The notes under the pieces: generated by a model
Told to the model about the DNA's origin: nothing
The model's database searches: none
Seen by the model: the letters and a program-made list of their open reading frames with translations, nothing else
In this document: positions 23,876 to 32,634 of the stretch, in pieces
Layout of the letters: every line of letters starts with the position of its first letter
Position numbering within the stretch: position 1 is the first letter of the stretch
Program-made: the position numbers and the translations under genes
Source: JAICJR01 sp036494715
GTDB taxonomy: Bacteria > Actinomycetota > Thermoleophilia > Solirubrobacterales > Thermoleophilaceae
Length of the DNA stretch: 64,000 nucleotides
Reading direction: 5' to 3'
NCBI GenBank assembly: GCA_036494715.1
Contig: DASXNY010000056.1
Location: forward strand, 29,334-93,333

Positions 23876-25293
23876 TGGTCCTTGACGCTCGCGGCGCGGC
23901 TGAAGTGCTGCAGCAGGTCAGGGCCGGTCCACTCGAAGCGCCAGCGTCCCCGTGTCCCCGCCTCGCTGATGTTCGAGAAGCCGTTCTGGTCGGTGGTGGT
24001 CTGGCCGACGTTCACGAAGCCGCTGCCGAGGTCGCGCTGGATCGTGACCGGCTGCGGCTTGCCCCCCGCCGGGCGCACCCATAGCCAGATCGACGTGCGC
24101 GAGCCCTTGCGCGTCGTCCAGATCGGCAGCCGGTAGGCGTCGAGGCTCGGCTTCGCCACCGTGCTGTGGAAGAGCAGCCCCGTGGTGAAGATCGTCGGGT
24201 TGCCGCCGTCGTACAGCTCGTACTGGGCGACGCTGTGGACGGCGCGGTTTCTGTACGCGAGGTAGTCCGCCTGGTTGAGCCACATCGCCTGGCGCGACAC
24301 GGGCACGCCGTACTTGCGGTTGGGCGGCGAGGTCTGGATGCCGTACTCGGTGATGTAGATCGGCAGCCCGACGCGCACCGCGTGACGGTGGGCGGCCAGG
24401 CGCAGGATCCTGCTGAGCCGCCCCATCGTGGCGAGCGTGATGTCGCCCTTGCCGTGCGCCGGGCGCAGCGCGGGGCCGGTGGCGCTGGTGTTGTAGGGAT
24501 GGTGGGCGAAGCCGGTGACGCCGGTGAAGCGCTTGAAGTGGGTGCACCCCTGCGTCCGTGCCGGCTTGCCGCGCAGCCGCTGCCCGTGCGCGTCCATGCA
24601 GAAGAGGTTGAGCAGGAAGGTGGTCGGGTCGGTGCTGTGGCCGCGGCCCACCGGCGCGGTCTCGCCCATGTAGACCTGGTCCGCCCCGTGCCCCGTCTTC
24701 CTCAGCGCGGCGAGCCCCGCGTACACGAGGTTGCGGTAGAGCCGGGGCGCCTGCGGCTGCGGGTTGAGCCAGCCCTGCTGGTCCGGCTCGTTCCAGATCG
24801 ACCAGTGGCTGACGCGCGGCAGCACGTTCCCGCTCGAGTCCGCATAGGTGCCCGAGTAGCGCGTGGCGAGCGCGGTGACGAACTGCCCGTAGAGCCTGGC
24901 GTCGGGCTTGCAGTTGCGGCCGCCGCGGCACTCGGCCCAGTGCGGCGCGAAACCAGTGGGCGACATCAGCACCTGCATCCCGCGCGCGGTCGCCTCGCGC
25001 ACGAGGGCGTCATACGGCGCCCAGGCGGCGTCCGAGTAGCTCTTCGGGTTGGTCAGGTCGAGCGACGGCCGGCGCGTCGAGTTTGGCGTCGGCGCGAGCT
25101 TGTTCCAGAACGCGAGCGTGTGGATCGTGGAGCCGCCGAGGCCCTTGATCATGTCGAGCGAGGGACCCGGGAAGCCGTTCAGCAGCACGGCGTCGTCCTG
25201 AACGACCGACTGCAGGTCCGAGTTGGCATGCGCCTGAGGCGCCGCCACGAGGAGCGTGGCAGCGAGCGCTGTTATGAGCCCGAGGCGGCGCAA
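23872..25293 (-). CDS. secreted glycoside hydrolase, clan GH-A (cellulase-like)
   Basis: 473 residues with a signal peptide (RRLGLITALAATLLVAAPQAHA). A (beta/alpha)8 barrel carries the acid/base Glu in WSIWNEPDQQGW and the nucleophile Glu in IYITEYGIQT, the clan GH-A arrangement (GH5/GH39-like). A C-terminal beta domain (about 385-473) follows. It is clearly paralogous to the protein at 26631: both open with a QDDAVLL/QDDAVFL strand and share YS/WSIWNEP-xxxGW. The two flank ispG. Polysaccharide target unknown. Confidence 0.8.
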   Translation of the reverse strand: MRRLGLITALAATLLVAAPQAHANSDLQSVVQDDAVLLNGFPGPSLDMIKGLGGSTIHTLAFWNKLAPTPNSTRRPSLDLTNPKSYSDAAWAPYDALVREATARGMQVLMSPTGFAPHWAECRGGRNCKPDARLYGQFVTALATRYSGTYADSSGNVLPRVSHWSIWNEPDQQGWLNPQPQAPRLYRNLVYAGLAALRKTGHGADQVYMGETAPVGRGHSTDPTTFLLNLFCMDAHGQRLRGKPARTQGCTHFKRFTGVTGFAHHPYNTSATGPALRPAHGKGDITLATMGRLSRILRLAAHRHAVRVGLPIYITEYGIQTSPPNRKYGVPVSRQAMWLNQADYLAYRNRAVHSVAQYELYDGGNPTIFTTGLLFHSTVAKPSLDAYRLPIWTTRKGSRTSIWLWVRPAGGKPQPVTIQRDLGSGFVNVGQTTTDQNGFSNISEAGTRGRWRFEWTGPDLLQHFSRAASVKDH

Positions 25294-25308
25294 GAGAGGT
25301 AAGAGACC

Positions 25309-26604
25309 CTAGCGGCGGGTGAAGCGGCGCCCAGAGGTGGGCGACTGGTCTTCCTCGAGGCGGATGCGCTTGTAGCCGGCTCCGAGGCCCATCGCGGGCT
25401 TGATCTCGCCGTTGCCCTCCGTGCCGTCCGCATTGGCGGCCTCTAGCGCCGCCAGACGCTCCGGCGTGAGGTCGCCGGCGTTCTCTTCCTCGATCTTGGC
25501 GAGCCACTCCGCGCCCTCGGCGGCCTTGCCCTCGTCGACCTCTGTGCGCCCGAGGTCGAGCGACCGGTCGATCTCGACGAATAGCTCGTCCACAAGACGC
25601 TCCGTGGGCACCTTCCGCAGCGGCTTGCCGCCGGCGAAGATCAGGCCCTCGTTCTTCGCGCCGGTGATGCCGAAGTCGGCGTGCGAGGCCTCGCCGATGC
25701 CATTGACCGCGCAGCCGAGCACGGCCACCTCGATCGGCTGCTCGTAGGCCTCGAGCCGCTGCTCGATCTCGGCCACGACGGTGTCCATGTCGAACTGGAG
25801 GCGCCCGCAGGTGGGACAGGCGATCAGCACCGGGCCGCGCTCACGCAGCTTGAGCGCCTTGAGGATCTCCCATGCCACCTTGACCTCCTCCTCCGCGTGG
25901 AAGGTGGAGAGCGAGATGCGGATCGTGTCGCCGATGCCGTCCGCGAGCAGCGTGCCGAGGCCGACGGCCGACTTGAGCGACCCGGACCACTTCGTGCCCG
26001 CCTCGGTGATGCCGAGGTGCAGCGGGTACGGGATCTTCTCGGACAGCAGCCGGTTCGAGGCGATCGTGTTGGGCACGTTGGTCGACTTGATCGACACCTT
26101 GAAGTTCTCGAACTCGAGCCGCTCCATCAGCTCCACGAACTCGACCGCGGCTTGCACGAGCGCCTCCACCGAGTTCTCGCGCTCGAGCTCGTGCAGGTGC
26201 TTGGGCAGCGAGCCGGAGTTGACGCCGATGCGCATCGGCACGTTCGCGGCCTTGGCCTTCTCGGCCACCTGGGCGACCTTGTCCGGCCCGCCGATGTTGC
26301 CCGGGTTGAGCCGGATGCAGTGCGCGCCCGCGTCGATCGCCTTCAGCGCGAGCGTGTAGTTGAAGTGGATGTCGGCGATGATCGGGATCGGCGAGTCGAC
26401 CACCAGGCGCTTGAGCGACTCGACGTCCTGGTCGCGCGGGACCGCGCAGCGCACGATGTCGCCGCCCGCATCCGCGACCGCGTGGATCTGCTTGATCGTG
26501 GCGTCGTAGTCGGCGGTCTCCGTCTTCGTCATCGACTGCACGGCGACGGGCGCGCCGCCACCGATCGGCACGCCTCCGACCCAGATCTGGCGTCTAGAGG
26601 CCAT
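25309..26604 (-). CDS. ispG: 4-hydroxy-3-methylbut-2-enyl-diphosphate synthase
   Basis: 431 residues. TIM-barrel N-terminal domain (PIIADIHFNYTLALKAI, CIRLNPGNIGG) and C-terminal 4Fe-4S domain with cysteines in LIACPTCGRLQFD and AVLGCAVNGIGEA plus the following Glu. Sixth step of the MEP isoprenoid pathway. A roughly 40-residue C-terminal extension after the cluster domain (ERLAALEAANADG onward) is longer than usual. With dxr and uppS in the window it supplies undecaprenyl precursors. Confidence 0.96.
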   Translation of the reverse strand: MASRRQIWVGGVPIGGGAPVAVQSMTKTETADYDATIKQIHAVADAGGDIVRCAVPRDQDVESLKRLVVDSPIPIIADIHFNYTLALKAIDAGAHCIRLNPGNIGGPDKVAQVAEKAKAANVPMRIGVNSGSLPKHLHELERENSVEALVQAAVEFVELMERLEFENFKVSIKSTNVPNTIASNRLLSEKIPYPLHLGITEAGTKWSGSLKSAVGLGTLLADGIGDTIRISLSTFHAEEEVKVAWEILKALKLRERGPVLIACPTCGRLQFDMDTVVAEIEQRLEAYEQPIEVAVLGCAVNGIGEASHADFGITGAKNEGLIFAGGKPLRKVPTERLVDELFVEIDRSLDLGRTEVDEGKAAEGAEWLAKIEEENAGDLTPERLAALEAANADGTEGNGEIKPAMGLGAGYKRIRLEEDQSPTSGRRFTRR

Positions 26605-26630
26605 CGCAGCTCATCCTAGCGGTGAGCTGC

Positions 26631-27830
26631 TCAGGAACCGGGTGCCGCGGGCAGCGAGATCGGGCCGCTATTGGGCTCCACGCGGCCGTTCTTCACATTC
26701 GAGCGCACCCAGTTGGAGAGCGCCGTGAACGGCAGCGTTGGCTTGCCGTCGAGGCTTATCAGGCTGGTGTTGAAGCGCACACCCGCCGGCGGCGCGACGA
26801 GGATGTACTGGAGCATCTCCTTCACGCGCGGGTTGCGCTCGGCGATGTCGAAGGCGGTCTTGAGGTAGTCCGCGCGCTTGGCCGGCGCGACGGCCACGGG
26901 GCCGGTGGCGAAGTAGCCGAACTCAGTGAGATAGATGTCGAGCGGCTTGCCCTGCGGCGTGGTGAGCGCCTTGGCCTGGGAGAGCCTGTCGAGCGCGCCC
27001 GTGAGCCTCCCGAGGCTGCCCACAGTCACGTTGTCCGCGCCGGGGTAAGGCGCCTGCGGCGGGTTACCGAACTCGTACGGGTGGTGGGCGTAGCCGTCGG
27101 CGTGCAGCGGCGTGCACTGCTTGGCCGGCGCGTAGATCTCGGTCCGGCAGGTGACCTTGCGCAGGAACTCGAGCGGCGCCATGGCGCGCCCGGACTCGGC
27201 GTACGGCGCGGTCTCGCCGATCAGCACCTGGGCGCTGGGGTCGCCCTTCTTGATGGCGTTGTAGCCCTGCATGTAGAGCGCGCGGTAGAGCGACGGCTCC
27301 TTCGACTGCGGCGCGAGCCAGCCCACGTAGTTCGGCTCGTTCCAGATGCTGTAGCGGTCCGCGCGGCCCTTGAAGTGCCGGGCGGCCGCCAGCGCGAATT
27401 CGCCGAAGGGCCGGGCCTCCGGCTTGTAGATGCCCTGCTTGTGATTGCCGCTGGCCCACGCGGGCGCCGGTCCGGAGAGGTCGAGCTGCACGCGGATGCC
27501 GTGCTTGGCGGCGTCGTCGATCAGGCTGTCGTAGTTCGACCAGTCGTAGTTGAGCCTGGACGGCGTGCTCCTGGCGTCAGGCTGCGCGCCCGGGACGCGC
27601 GCCCAGAGCACGAGCACGCGCAGGCGCGTGACGCCCATCTGCTGCGCCTGGGCGAGGGCACGGTCGCGGTCGTAGTACGACCGCTGCAAGAAAACTGCGT
27701 CGTCCTGGAGCGCGACCTCGAGCTTGTTGCCCCCGCCACCTCCGCCGGAGCTCCCGCAGCCGGCGGCGACAAGGGTCACACACAAGAGAAACGCTCCCAG
27801 CGCCGCACGTACAAAGCCGCTGGAAGCCAT
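26631..27830 (-). CDS. glycoside hydrolase lipoprotein, clan GH-A
   Basis: About 399 residues from ATG 27830. N-terminal signal with lipobox LVAAGC followed by a Ser/Gly-rich tether, so the enzyme is anchored outside the membrane. Barrel with acid/base Glu in YSIWNEPNYVGW and nucleophile in IYLTEFGYFATG. Paralogue of the protein at 23872. A TTG 12 codons upstream is not used because it would bury the signal peptide. Divergent from the GH26-like gene across 56 bases containing an inverted repeat. Confidence 0.8.
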   Translation of the reverse strand: MASSGFVRAALGAFLLCVTLVAAGCGSSGGGGGGNKLEVALQDDAVFLQRSYYDRDRALAQAQQMGVTRLRVLVLWARVPGAQPDARSTPSRLNYDWSNYDSLIDDAAKHGIRVQLDLSGPAPAWASGNHKQGIYKPEARPFGEFALAAARHFKGRADRYSIWNEPNYVGWLAPQSKEPSLYRALYMQGYNAIKKGDPSAQVLIGETAPYAESGRAMAPLEFLRKVTCRTEIYAPAKQCTPLHADGYAHHPYEFGNPPQAPYPGADNVTVGSLGRLTGALDRLSQAKALTTPQGKPLDIYLTEFGYFATGPVAVAPAKRADYLKTAFDIAERNPRVKEMLQYILVAPPAGVRFNTSLISLDGKPTLPFTALSNWVRSNVKNGRVEPNSGPISLPAAPGS

Positions 27831-27841
27831 GCAATTCCGTA

Positions 27842-27862
27842 AATACCCGCCGTCGGGGTATT
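27842..27862. promoter_or_regulatory. inverted repeat between two divergent glycoside hydrolase genes
   Basis: AATACCC-N7-GGGTATT, a perfect 7-base inverted repeat in the 56-base gap between starts 27830 (minus) and 27887 (plus). Position and symmetry suit a shared operator for both secreted hydrolases; no regulator gene is adjacent. Confidence 0.45.
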
Positions 27863-27886
27863 CCAAGCGGGAACTCCTAAAGGCGT

Positions 27887-28924
27887 ATGGCCGGGCTGCC
27901 GACCCATTTATCTATGCGCCTCGCAGGGGCTCTTGTGTCGATCGCGGCGAGCTTCGTCCTCGCCGCTTCGAGCGCTCACGCAGCGCCCTTCCTGCCGCCC
28001 GCCGGCAAGGTCTTCGCCGGCGTGTCCGGCAGCATCACCTCGGAAGACTCCGAGGTGCCGGGCTTCGACGCGCGCGCGGGCAAGCACGCGGCCGTGATCC
28101 AGACCTTCACGGCGTGGGACTACAACCACACGCGCTACCTGCGCAACGCCGCGCATCAGAAGGCGCGCGTGATGGTGCACATCTCCACCAAGGGCGGCGA
28201 CGGCCGGGAGGCGATCACGCCGCGCGGCATCGCGCTGGGTCACGGCGACGCGCATCTCGTCCACCTCACCCGCGCCTTCGCCGACAGCGGCCAGGTGGTG
28301 TACGTGCGGATCATGGCCGAGATGAACGGCTCCTGGAACCCCTACAGCGCCTACGGCCCGAGCTACAAGGGTGGCGCACATTCGACGCACAACTTCAAGC
28401 AGGCATGGCGCCGGATGGTGCTGATCATGCGCGGCGGCCCGGTCGACCAGATCGATGCCCAGCTGCACAGCCTCGGGCTGCCGCCGGTGCGCGGCGCGAG
28501 CGGCACCCTCCCCCAGCCCAAGATCGCGTTCCTGTTCGTGCCCGAGGTCACCGGCGACCCCGCCGTGCCGGGCAACTCGCCGCGCGCCTACTACCCCGGG
28601 AGCCGCTACGTCGACTGGGTCGGCACCGACTTCTACTCCAAGTTCCCCAACTACAAGGGCCTCAACGAGCTCTACAAGGAGTTCCCGCACAAGCCGTTCG
28701 TGTTCGGCGAGTGGGCCCTCTGGGGCCAAGACGACCCGGGCTTCGTGCACGGCCTGTTCGGCTGGATCAAGTCGCACCGGCGCGTGCGCATGGTGATGTA
28801 CAACCAGGGCAGCCACCCGTCCGCGAGCCCGTTCGAGCTCGCGCGCTACCCGCGCAGCGCGGCGGTGCTGCGCCAGGAGCTGTCGAGCCCGCTGTTCGCA
28901 CCGTTCGCGCCCGAGTTCAGCTGA
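27887..28924 (+). CDS. secreted beta-mannanase-like glycoside hydrolase (GH26-like)
   Basis: 345 residues. Signal peptide (MRLAGALVSIAASFVLAASSAHA within the first 32). Barrel motifs VRIMAEMNGSWNPY (acid/base Glu) and FVFGEWALWG (nucleophile Glu) with KIAFLFVPEV and YVDWVGTDFY match GH26-type endo-mannanases or related glucanases. ATG 27887 has AAGG four bases ahead; the inner ATG 27914 has none. The last 8 bases overlap the MFS gene stop on the other strand. Confidence 0.78.
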   Translation: MAGLPTHLSMRLAGALVSIAASFVLAASSAHAAPFLPPAGKVFAGVSGSITSEDSEVPGFDARAGKHAAVIQTFTAWDYNHTRYLRNAAHQKARVMVHISTKGGDGREAITPRGIALGHGDAHLVHLTRAFADSGQVVYVRIMAEMNGSWNPYSAYGPSYKGGAHSTHNFKQAWRRMVLIMRGGPVDQIDAQLHSLGLPPVRGASGTLPQPKIAFLFVPEVTGDPAVPGNSPRAYYPGSRYVDWVGTDFYSKFPNYKGLNELYKEFPHKPFVFGEWALWGQDDPGFVHGLFGWIKSHRRVRMVMYNQGSHPSASPFELARYPRSAAVLRQELSSPLFAPFAPEFS

Positions 28925-30071
28925 GCTGAGAGGCGGGCTGCGGGCGCGCCCCGCGCCGGCCGACCTTCAGCACCGTCGCGACGCAGAGGAGCGCCAGCAG
29001 CACGTAGGGCACGGCGTCCGAGGTGGCCTGCGCCAGGCCGGCGCTGCCGGCGTCGCCGATCACCTGGCCCCCCGCCCAGGCGATGTTGAAGAGCGCGAAC
29101 GCGTAACCCTGGTCGAGGCCGGCCGTGTCGGCGCCGTGCGAGATCATCGCCCCCGCGGGCGGGTAGGAGAGCCCGAAGAAGGGATCCGAGACCACGATCA
29201 GCGCGAACAGCACGGCGGCGCTCGAGGGCAGCGGCAGCAGCACGAGGCAGACCGCCGACACGCACAGGCCGAGCAGCACCGGCCGGCGCCAGCCGCTGCG
29301 ATCCGACACCCGGCCCACGAGCGGGCTGCTGGCGGCCGAGCCGGCGGCGGTGAGCAGGAAGGCGGCGCCGATCGCGACGCTGCTCGCCCCCAGGTGGTCC
29401 ATACGCAGCGGCGCGAGCACACCGAGCGTGCCGAACAGGAGCGCGCCGAGCATCGTCAGCCAGATGCCGGTGAGCACGCCCTGGTCGCGCAGCGCCGGGC
29501 GGAAGGGCGAGAAGCCGTGGCCGCCGCTCGGGGGCGGCGCCTTCTCGGTCAGTGTCCAGATGCACAGCAGCACGCCAAGCACGCCCACCAGCGAGAACAC
29601 GAGCTGGGGGCTCGTCTGGCTGGCGGCGGTGCCGAGCACCGGGCCGAGCAGGCCGCCCGCGATCGCCGCCGCGAGCGCTCCGCCGATCAGCTCTGCGCGG
29701 CGCGAGGCGGGAGCGCGGACGGTGAGCCATGCGAGTCCCGCCGCCCACGACGCCGAGCCACCCACGCCCTGAACGAAGCGCGCGATGTCGAGCACGACGA
29801 TCGAGTGCGCGAAACCGAACGCCACGCTCGACACGATCATCATCGCGAGGCCGGTCAGCACCGTGGGCCGCACGCCGACGCGGGCGGCGAGCCAGCCGGC
29901 GGGGAGGCCGCCGACCAGCGTGCCGGCGGCGTACGTGCCGGCGAGGATGCCGGCAGCCGACTTGGACAGGTCGAACTGGTGCGAGTAGTACGGCAGGAGC
30001 GGCGTGATCGCGGCGTAGAACATCGTGTCCACGAGGACGATTGCCGCCACCATCACCACGAGCCTGCGCAT
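28917..30071 (-). CDS. MFS transporter (drug/sugar exporter type)
   Basis: 384 residues, 12 membrane segments. Motif A AGWLAARVGVRPTVL between TM2 and TM3, a weaker repeat (LVGRVSDRSGWRRPVLLG) between TM8 and TM9. Looks like the DHA1 group. An early segment DTMFYAAITPLLPYYSHQF is typical of multidrug or tetracycline exporters. Substrate unknown. Same strand as the beta-propeller gene, 28 bases downstream. Confidence 0.85.
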   Translation of the reverse strand: MRRLVVMVAAIVLVDTMFYAAITPLLPYYSHQFDLSKSAAGILAGTYAAGTLVGGLPAGWLAARVGVRPTVLTGLAMMIVSSVAFGFAHSIVVLDIARFVQGVGGSASWAAGLAWLTVRAPASRRAELIGGALAAAIAGGLLGPVLGTAASQTSPQLVFSLVGVLGVLLCIWTLTEKAPPPSGGHGFSPFRPALRDQGVLTGIWLTMLGALLFGTLGVLAPLRMDHLGASSVAIGAAFLLTAAGSAASSPLVGRVSDRSGWRRPVLLGLCVSAVCLVLLPLPSSAAVLFALIVVSDPFFGLSYPPAGAMISHGADTAGLDQGYAFALFNIAWAGGQVIGDAGSAGLAQATSDAVPYVLLALLCVATVLKVGRRGARPQPASQLS

Positions 30072-30098
30072 GGGAGCCGATGCTAGTGAGCGGCGCCG

Positions 30099-32159
30099 CT
30101 ACGCGGCCGGCACGATCTTGAAGGCCAGGCGGCGGACCTTCGAGCGGTTGTGCGTGGGGTCCGTCGCCTGCAGCACGAGGCGGTAGGCGCGCGGTTTGAG
30201 CGCCCGCCGACGGAGGCGGCCGGAGAAGGGCTCGTGGTTGAGGCCGGGCACGGCGCTCTGCGTGAGCTGGCCGCGCACCTTCACGAAGCGCGTGCAGCGC
30301 TTGCCGTGCCGGTTCTTGCGGCTGGGCGCGCGGCACTTCTTGCCCGCGCGCCGGCCCTTGGCCCTGCGCTGAACCGTGAACGTGACCGTCGCCACCTCGG
30401 TCACCCGGTAGCTGATCACGGCGCCGCGCTTGACCTTGGCCCCGTGCGCCCGGGCGACGGCGAACTCGTGCGGCGAGATCGACGCGCGCGAGATCACGGG
30501 CGCCACTGTGTCGCTCGCGGTGATGCTGCCGTCGGCAGCCTGCGAGCTGAGTGTGCCATCCGACGCGCTGAACGTGAGCGAGCTGGCCCCGAGCGAGGGC
30601 GTGAAGAGGACGCTGCCGCCGGCCTGGTCGATGGGGCCGAAGACGCCGTGTGCCTGCGTGACCGTCAGGGTGCGGGTGAGCGGATCGCCGTTCGGGTCGT
30701 TGCAGGGCAGGCTCACCTGGGTGGGCGTGTCGGGCATGACGGTCCGCGCGAAGGAGGTGCAGACCGGCGGCAGCTCGCGGCTGAAGGTCGCGATGTTGTT
30801 GTCGCCGAGCCCGCTGACGAGGACGTGGGCGCCGTCGGCCGTGATGGTGGGCCAGGTCGAGAGCCGCAGCGCGACACCGTCGACGCAGGCTCCCGCGCTG
30901 CCGTCCTCGCTGACGCAGCCGGCGCCGCCCGGCAGCTGCGTTATCGCGCCGCTGGTCGTGTCGCGCGCGAACTCGGACACCGCGTTCGTTGGATCGATGC
31001 TCACCACGTAGATCGTGCGCCCATCTGGGCTCACCGCCACGCCGTTGGCGTTGGCGAGCGACGTCGTCCCGGCAGCGCAGGCGCCGCCGCTGCCGTCCTT
31101 GCTCACGCAGCCGGTGGTGCCGGTCAGCGGCGTGAGCGCCCCGCTCGCTCCGCGGGAGAAGCCGACGAGCGCGCCCGAGGTGAGCGTGGCGAAGTAGACG
31201 TCGGCGCCGTCCGGGCTAAAGGCGGCGCTCCGCGGACGGGACAGCGGCGCGTAGGTGGCGCACATGCCGCCGTTGCCGCTCGCGCTCACGCAGCCGTCGG
31301 TGCCGGCGAGCTGCGTCAGCGCCCCGCTCGCGGCATCGCGGGAGAACGCAGCGACGGTGCCGTCGTTGTCGGCCATCACGTAGACGTTCTTACCGTCCGG
31401 GCTGACCGCCACCGACCAGGCGCCTCCCAGCGCCTTGCCCGGCCCGCAGCCGGTGGCTGCGCCGCTCGTGATGCACGCTGCCGTTCCGGCGAGCTGGGTG
31501 AGCGCTCCCGTGGCGGGATCGCGCGAGAGCGCCGCCACCGCATTGTCGGTGCGGGACGCCACATAGACGTTCAGCCCGTCGGGGCTGACGGCGACGGAGC
31601 GCGCTCCCGCGAGGCCCGAGCCGGGCATGCAGCCGCCGGAGCCGTTCTGGTTGATGCAGGCGGCGCCACCGCCGAGCTGCGTGAGCGCGCCGCTCGCGGC
31701 GTCGCGCGAGAACGCCGCGATGCCGCCGACGGTGTCGTCGGCCTGGGTCATGTAGACGTTCTTGCCGTCGGGGCTGACCGCCGCCCCCTCGGGCGCGGCC
31801 AGGCCGTTGCCGCCGGTGCACTCGCCGCCGCTGCCGTCGGCGCTGAAGCAGCCGGCGGCTCCCGCGAGCTGGGTGATCGCGCCCGTGCCCGGGTCGACCG
31901 CGAGCACGTCGAACGCGTTCAGGTTCGACGAAGACGCGTAGAGGTTGCGGCCATCGGGGCTGAGCGCCGTCTCGGGATAGCCGTCGGCGGAGAACACCCT
32001 GCCCACCGAGCAGGCGCCGCCGCTGCCAGTCGCGCTGATGCAGCCCGGCACCTGAGTGAGGCCGCCGAACGGCGGCGGCGCCGCGGAAGCGGACGCGGGC
32101 GCGACCACAAAGATGAGCAGCAGCAGAAGCGGGGAGAGTCGGGGGGCCAGGCGCAACAC
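30099..32159 (-). CDS. secreted seven-bladed beta-propeller protein with paired cysteines
   Basis: 686 residues from GTG 32159, chosen because it places RLAPRLSPLLLLLIFVVAPASASAA as a signal peptide. Seven repeats of 45-60 residues follow, each built as SPDG-xN-VYV, F-SRD-xxSGALTQL, then Cys-x(6-10)-GSGG-x-Cys, so every blade carries two cysteines likely to be bridged. They resemble lactonase/YVTN-type propellers (TIGR-like 40-residue repeats). After the propeller come a cadherin-like beta domain (DPNGDPLTRTLTV) and a C-terminal basic domain. No catalytic motif seen; probably an adhesin or binding protein of the cell surface. Confidence 0.75.
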   Translation of the reverse strand: MLRLAPRLSPLLLLLIFVVAPASASAAPPPFGGLTQVPGCISATGSGGACSVGRVFSADGYPETALSPDGRNLYASSSNLNAFDVLAVDPGTGAITQLAGAAGCFSADGSGGECTGGNGLAAPEGAAVSPDGKNVYMTQADDTVGGIAAFSRDAASGALTQLGGGAACINQNGSGGCMPGSGLAGARSVAVSPDGLNVYVASRTDNAVAALSRDPATGALTQLAGTAACITSGAATGCGPGKALGGAWSVAVSPDGKNVYVMADNDGTVAAFSRDAASGALTQLAGTDGCVSASGNGGMCATYAPLSRPRSAAFSPDGADVYFATLTSGALVGFSRGASGALTPLTGTTGCVSKDGSGGACAAGTTSLANANGVAVSPDGRTIYVVSIDPTNAVSEFARDTTSGAITQLPGGAGCVSEDGSAGACVDGVALRLSTWPTITADGAHVLVSGLGDNNIATFSRELPPVCTSFARTVMPDTPTQVSLPCNDPNGDPLTRTLTVTQAHGVFGPIDQAGGSVLFTPSLGASSLTFSASDGTLSSQAADGSITASDTVAPVISRASISPHEFAVARAHGAKVKRGAVISYRVTEVATVTFTVQRRAKGRRAGKKCRAPSRKNRHGKRCTRFVKVRGQLTQSAVPGLNHEPFSGRLRRRALKPRAYRLVLQATDPTHNRSKVRRLAFKIVPAA

Positions 32160-32175
32160 GGTGTGGGGCGCGAGC

Positions 32176-32598
32176 CTAACCGCTGGCGCGCCAGTGAAGT
32201 GTGCGTTCGGGCACGAGCCGCAGCAGCGGGCCGGGCGGCGGCTCGGCGCGATAGGGCTCGTACTTGGCGGCGAGCGCTTCCAGCGCGGCCGGGTCGTCGT
32301 CCGGCGCAAGCAGCTCGATGCGGCCCAGCACCTGCACCCAGGCGAGTTGCGTCCAGTCGTCCTCGTAGTGGTCGACCGTGAGCGCCGCCTCGGGCCGGCG
32401 GCGCAGGTAGCGCACGCGCGCGGGCTCGCCCGGCCGCTTTGGCTTGTTGTCCACGGCGCTGTAGACGGCGCCGCCGGCGAGCGCGAAGGTGACGGGCTGC
32501 ACGCGCGGGCGGTCGGCGTCGTCGAGCAGCCCCAGGCGCGCGACGCGGGCGCTCTCTAGCATCCCTCGGGCCCACGCTGGCAGCTGGTCGAGCACCAC
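32176..32598 (-). CDS. PPOX-class F420-dependent split-barrel protein
   Basis: 140 residues. Pyridoxamine-phosphate-oxidase-like split barrel (VARLGLLDDADRPRVQPVTFALAGG, RYLRRRPEAALTVDHYEDDW). Such proteins in actinobacteria bind F420 or heme; this one matches the Rv0121-like group by its spacing. Divergent from the LLM oxidoreductase at 32635 by 36 bases, a common pairing of two F420/flavin enzymes. Confidence 0.78.
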   Translation of the reverse strand: MVLDQLPAWARGMLESARVARLGLLDDADRPRVQPVTFALAGGAVYSAVDNKPKRPGEPARVRYLRRRPEAALTVDHYEDDWTQLAWVQVLGRIELLAPDDDPAALEALAAKYEPYRAEPPPGPLLRLVPERTLHWRASG

Positions 32599-32634
32599 AG
32601 CGCCAGCTTAGAAGTCGACACGAGGAGCCAGCGC

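Noticed and set aside
30150..32381. 743-codon open frame on the plus strand opposite the beta-propeller gene
   Set aside because: Composition is Arg/Ala/His-rich with no domain; it mirrors the minus-strand repeats. High GC content creates such long shadow frames.
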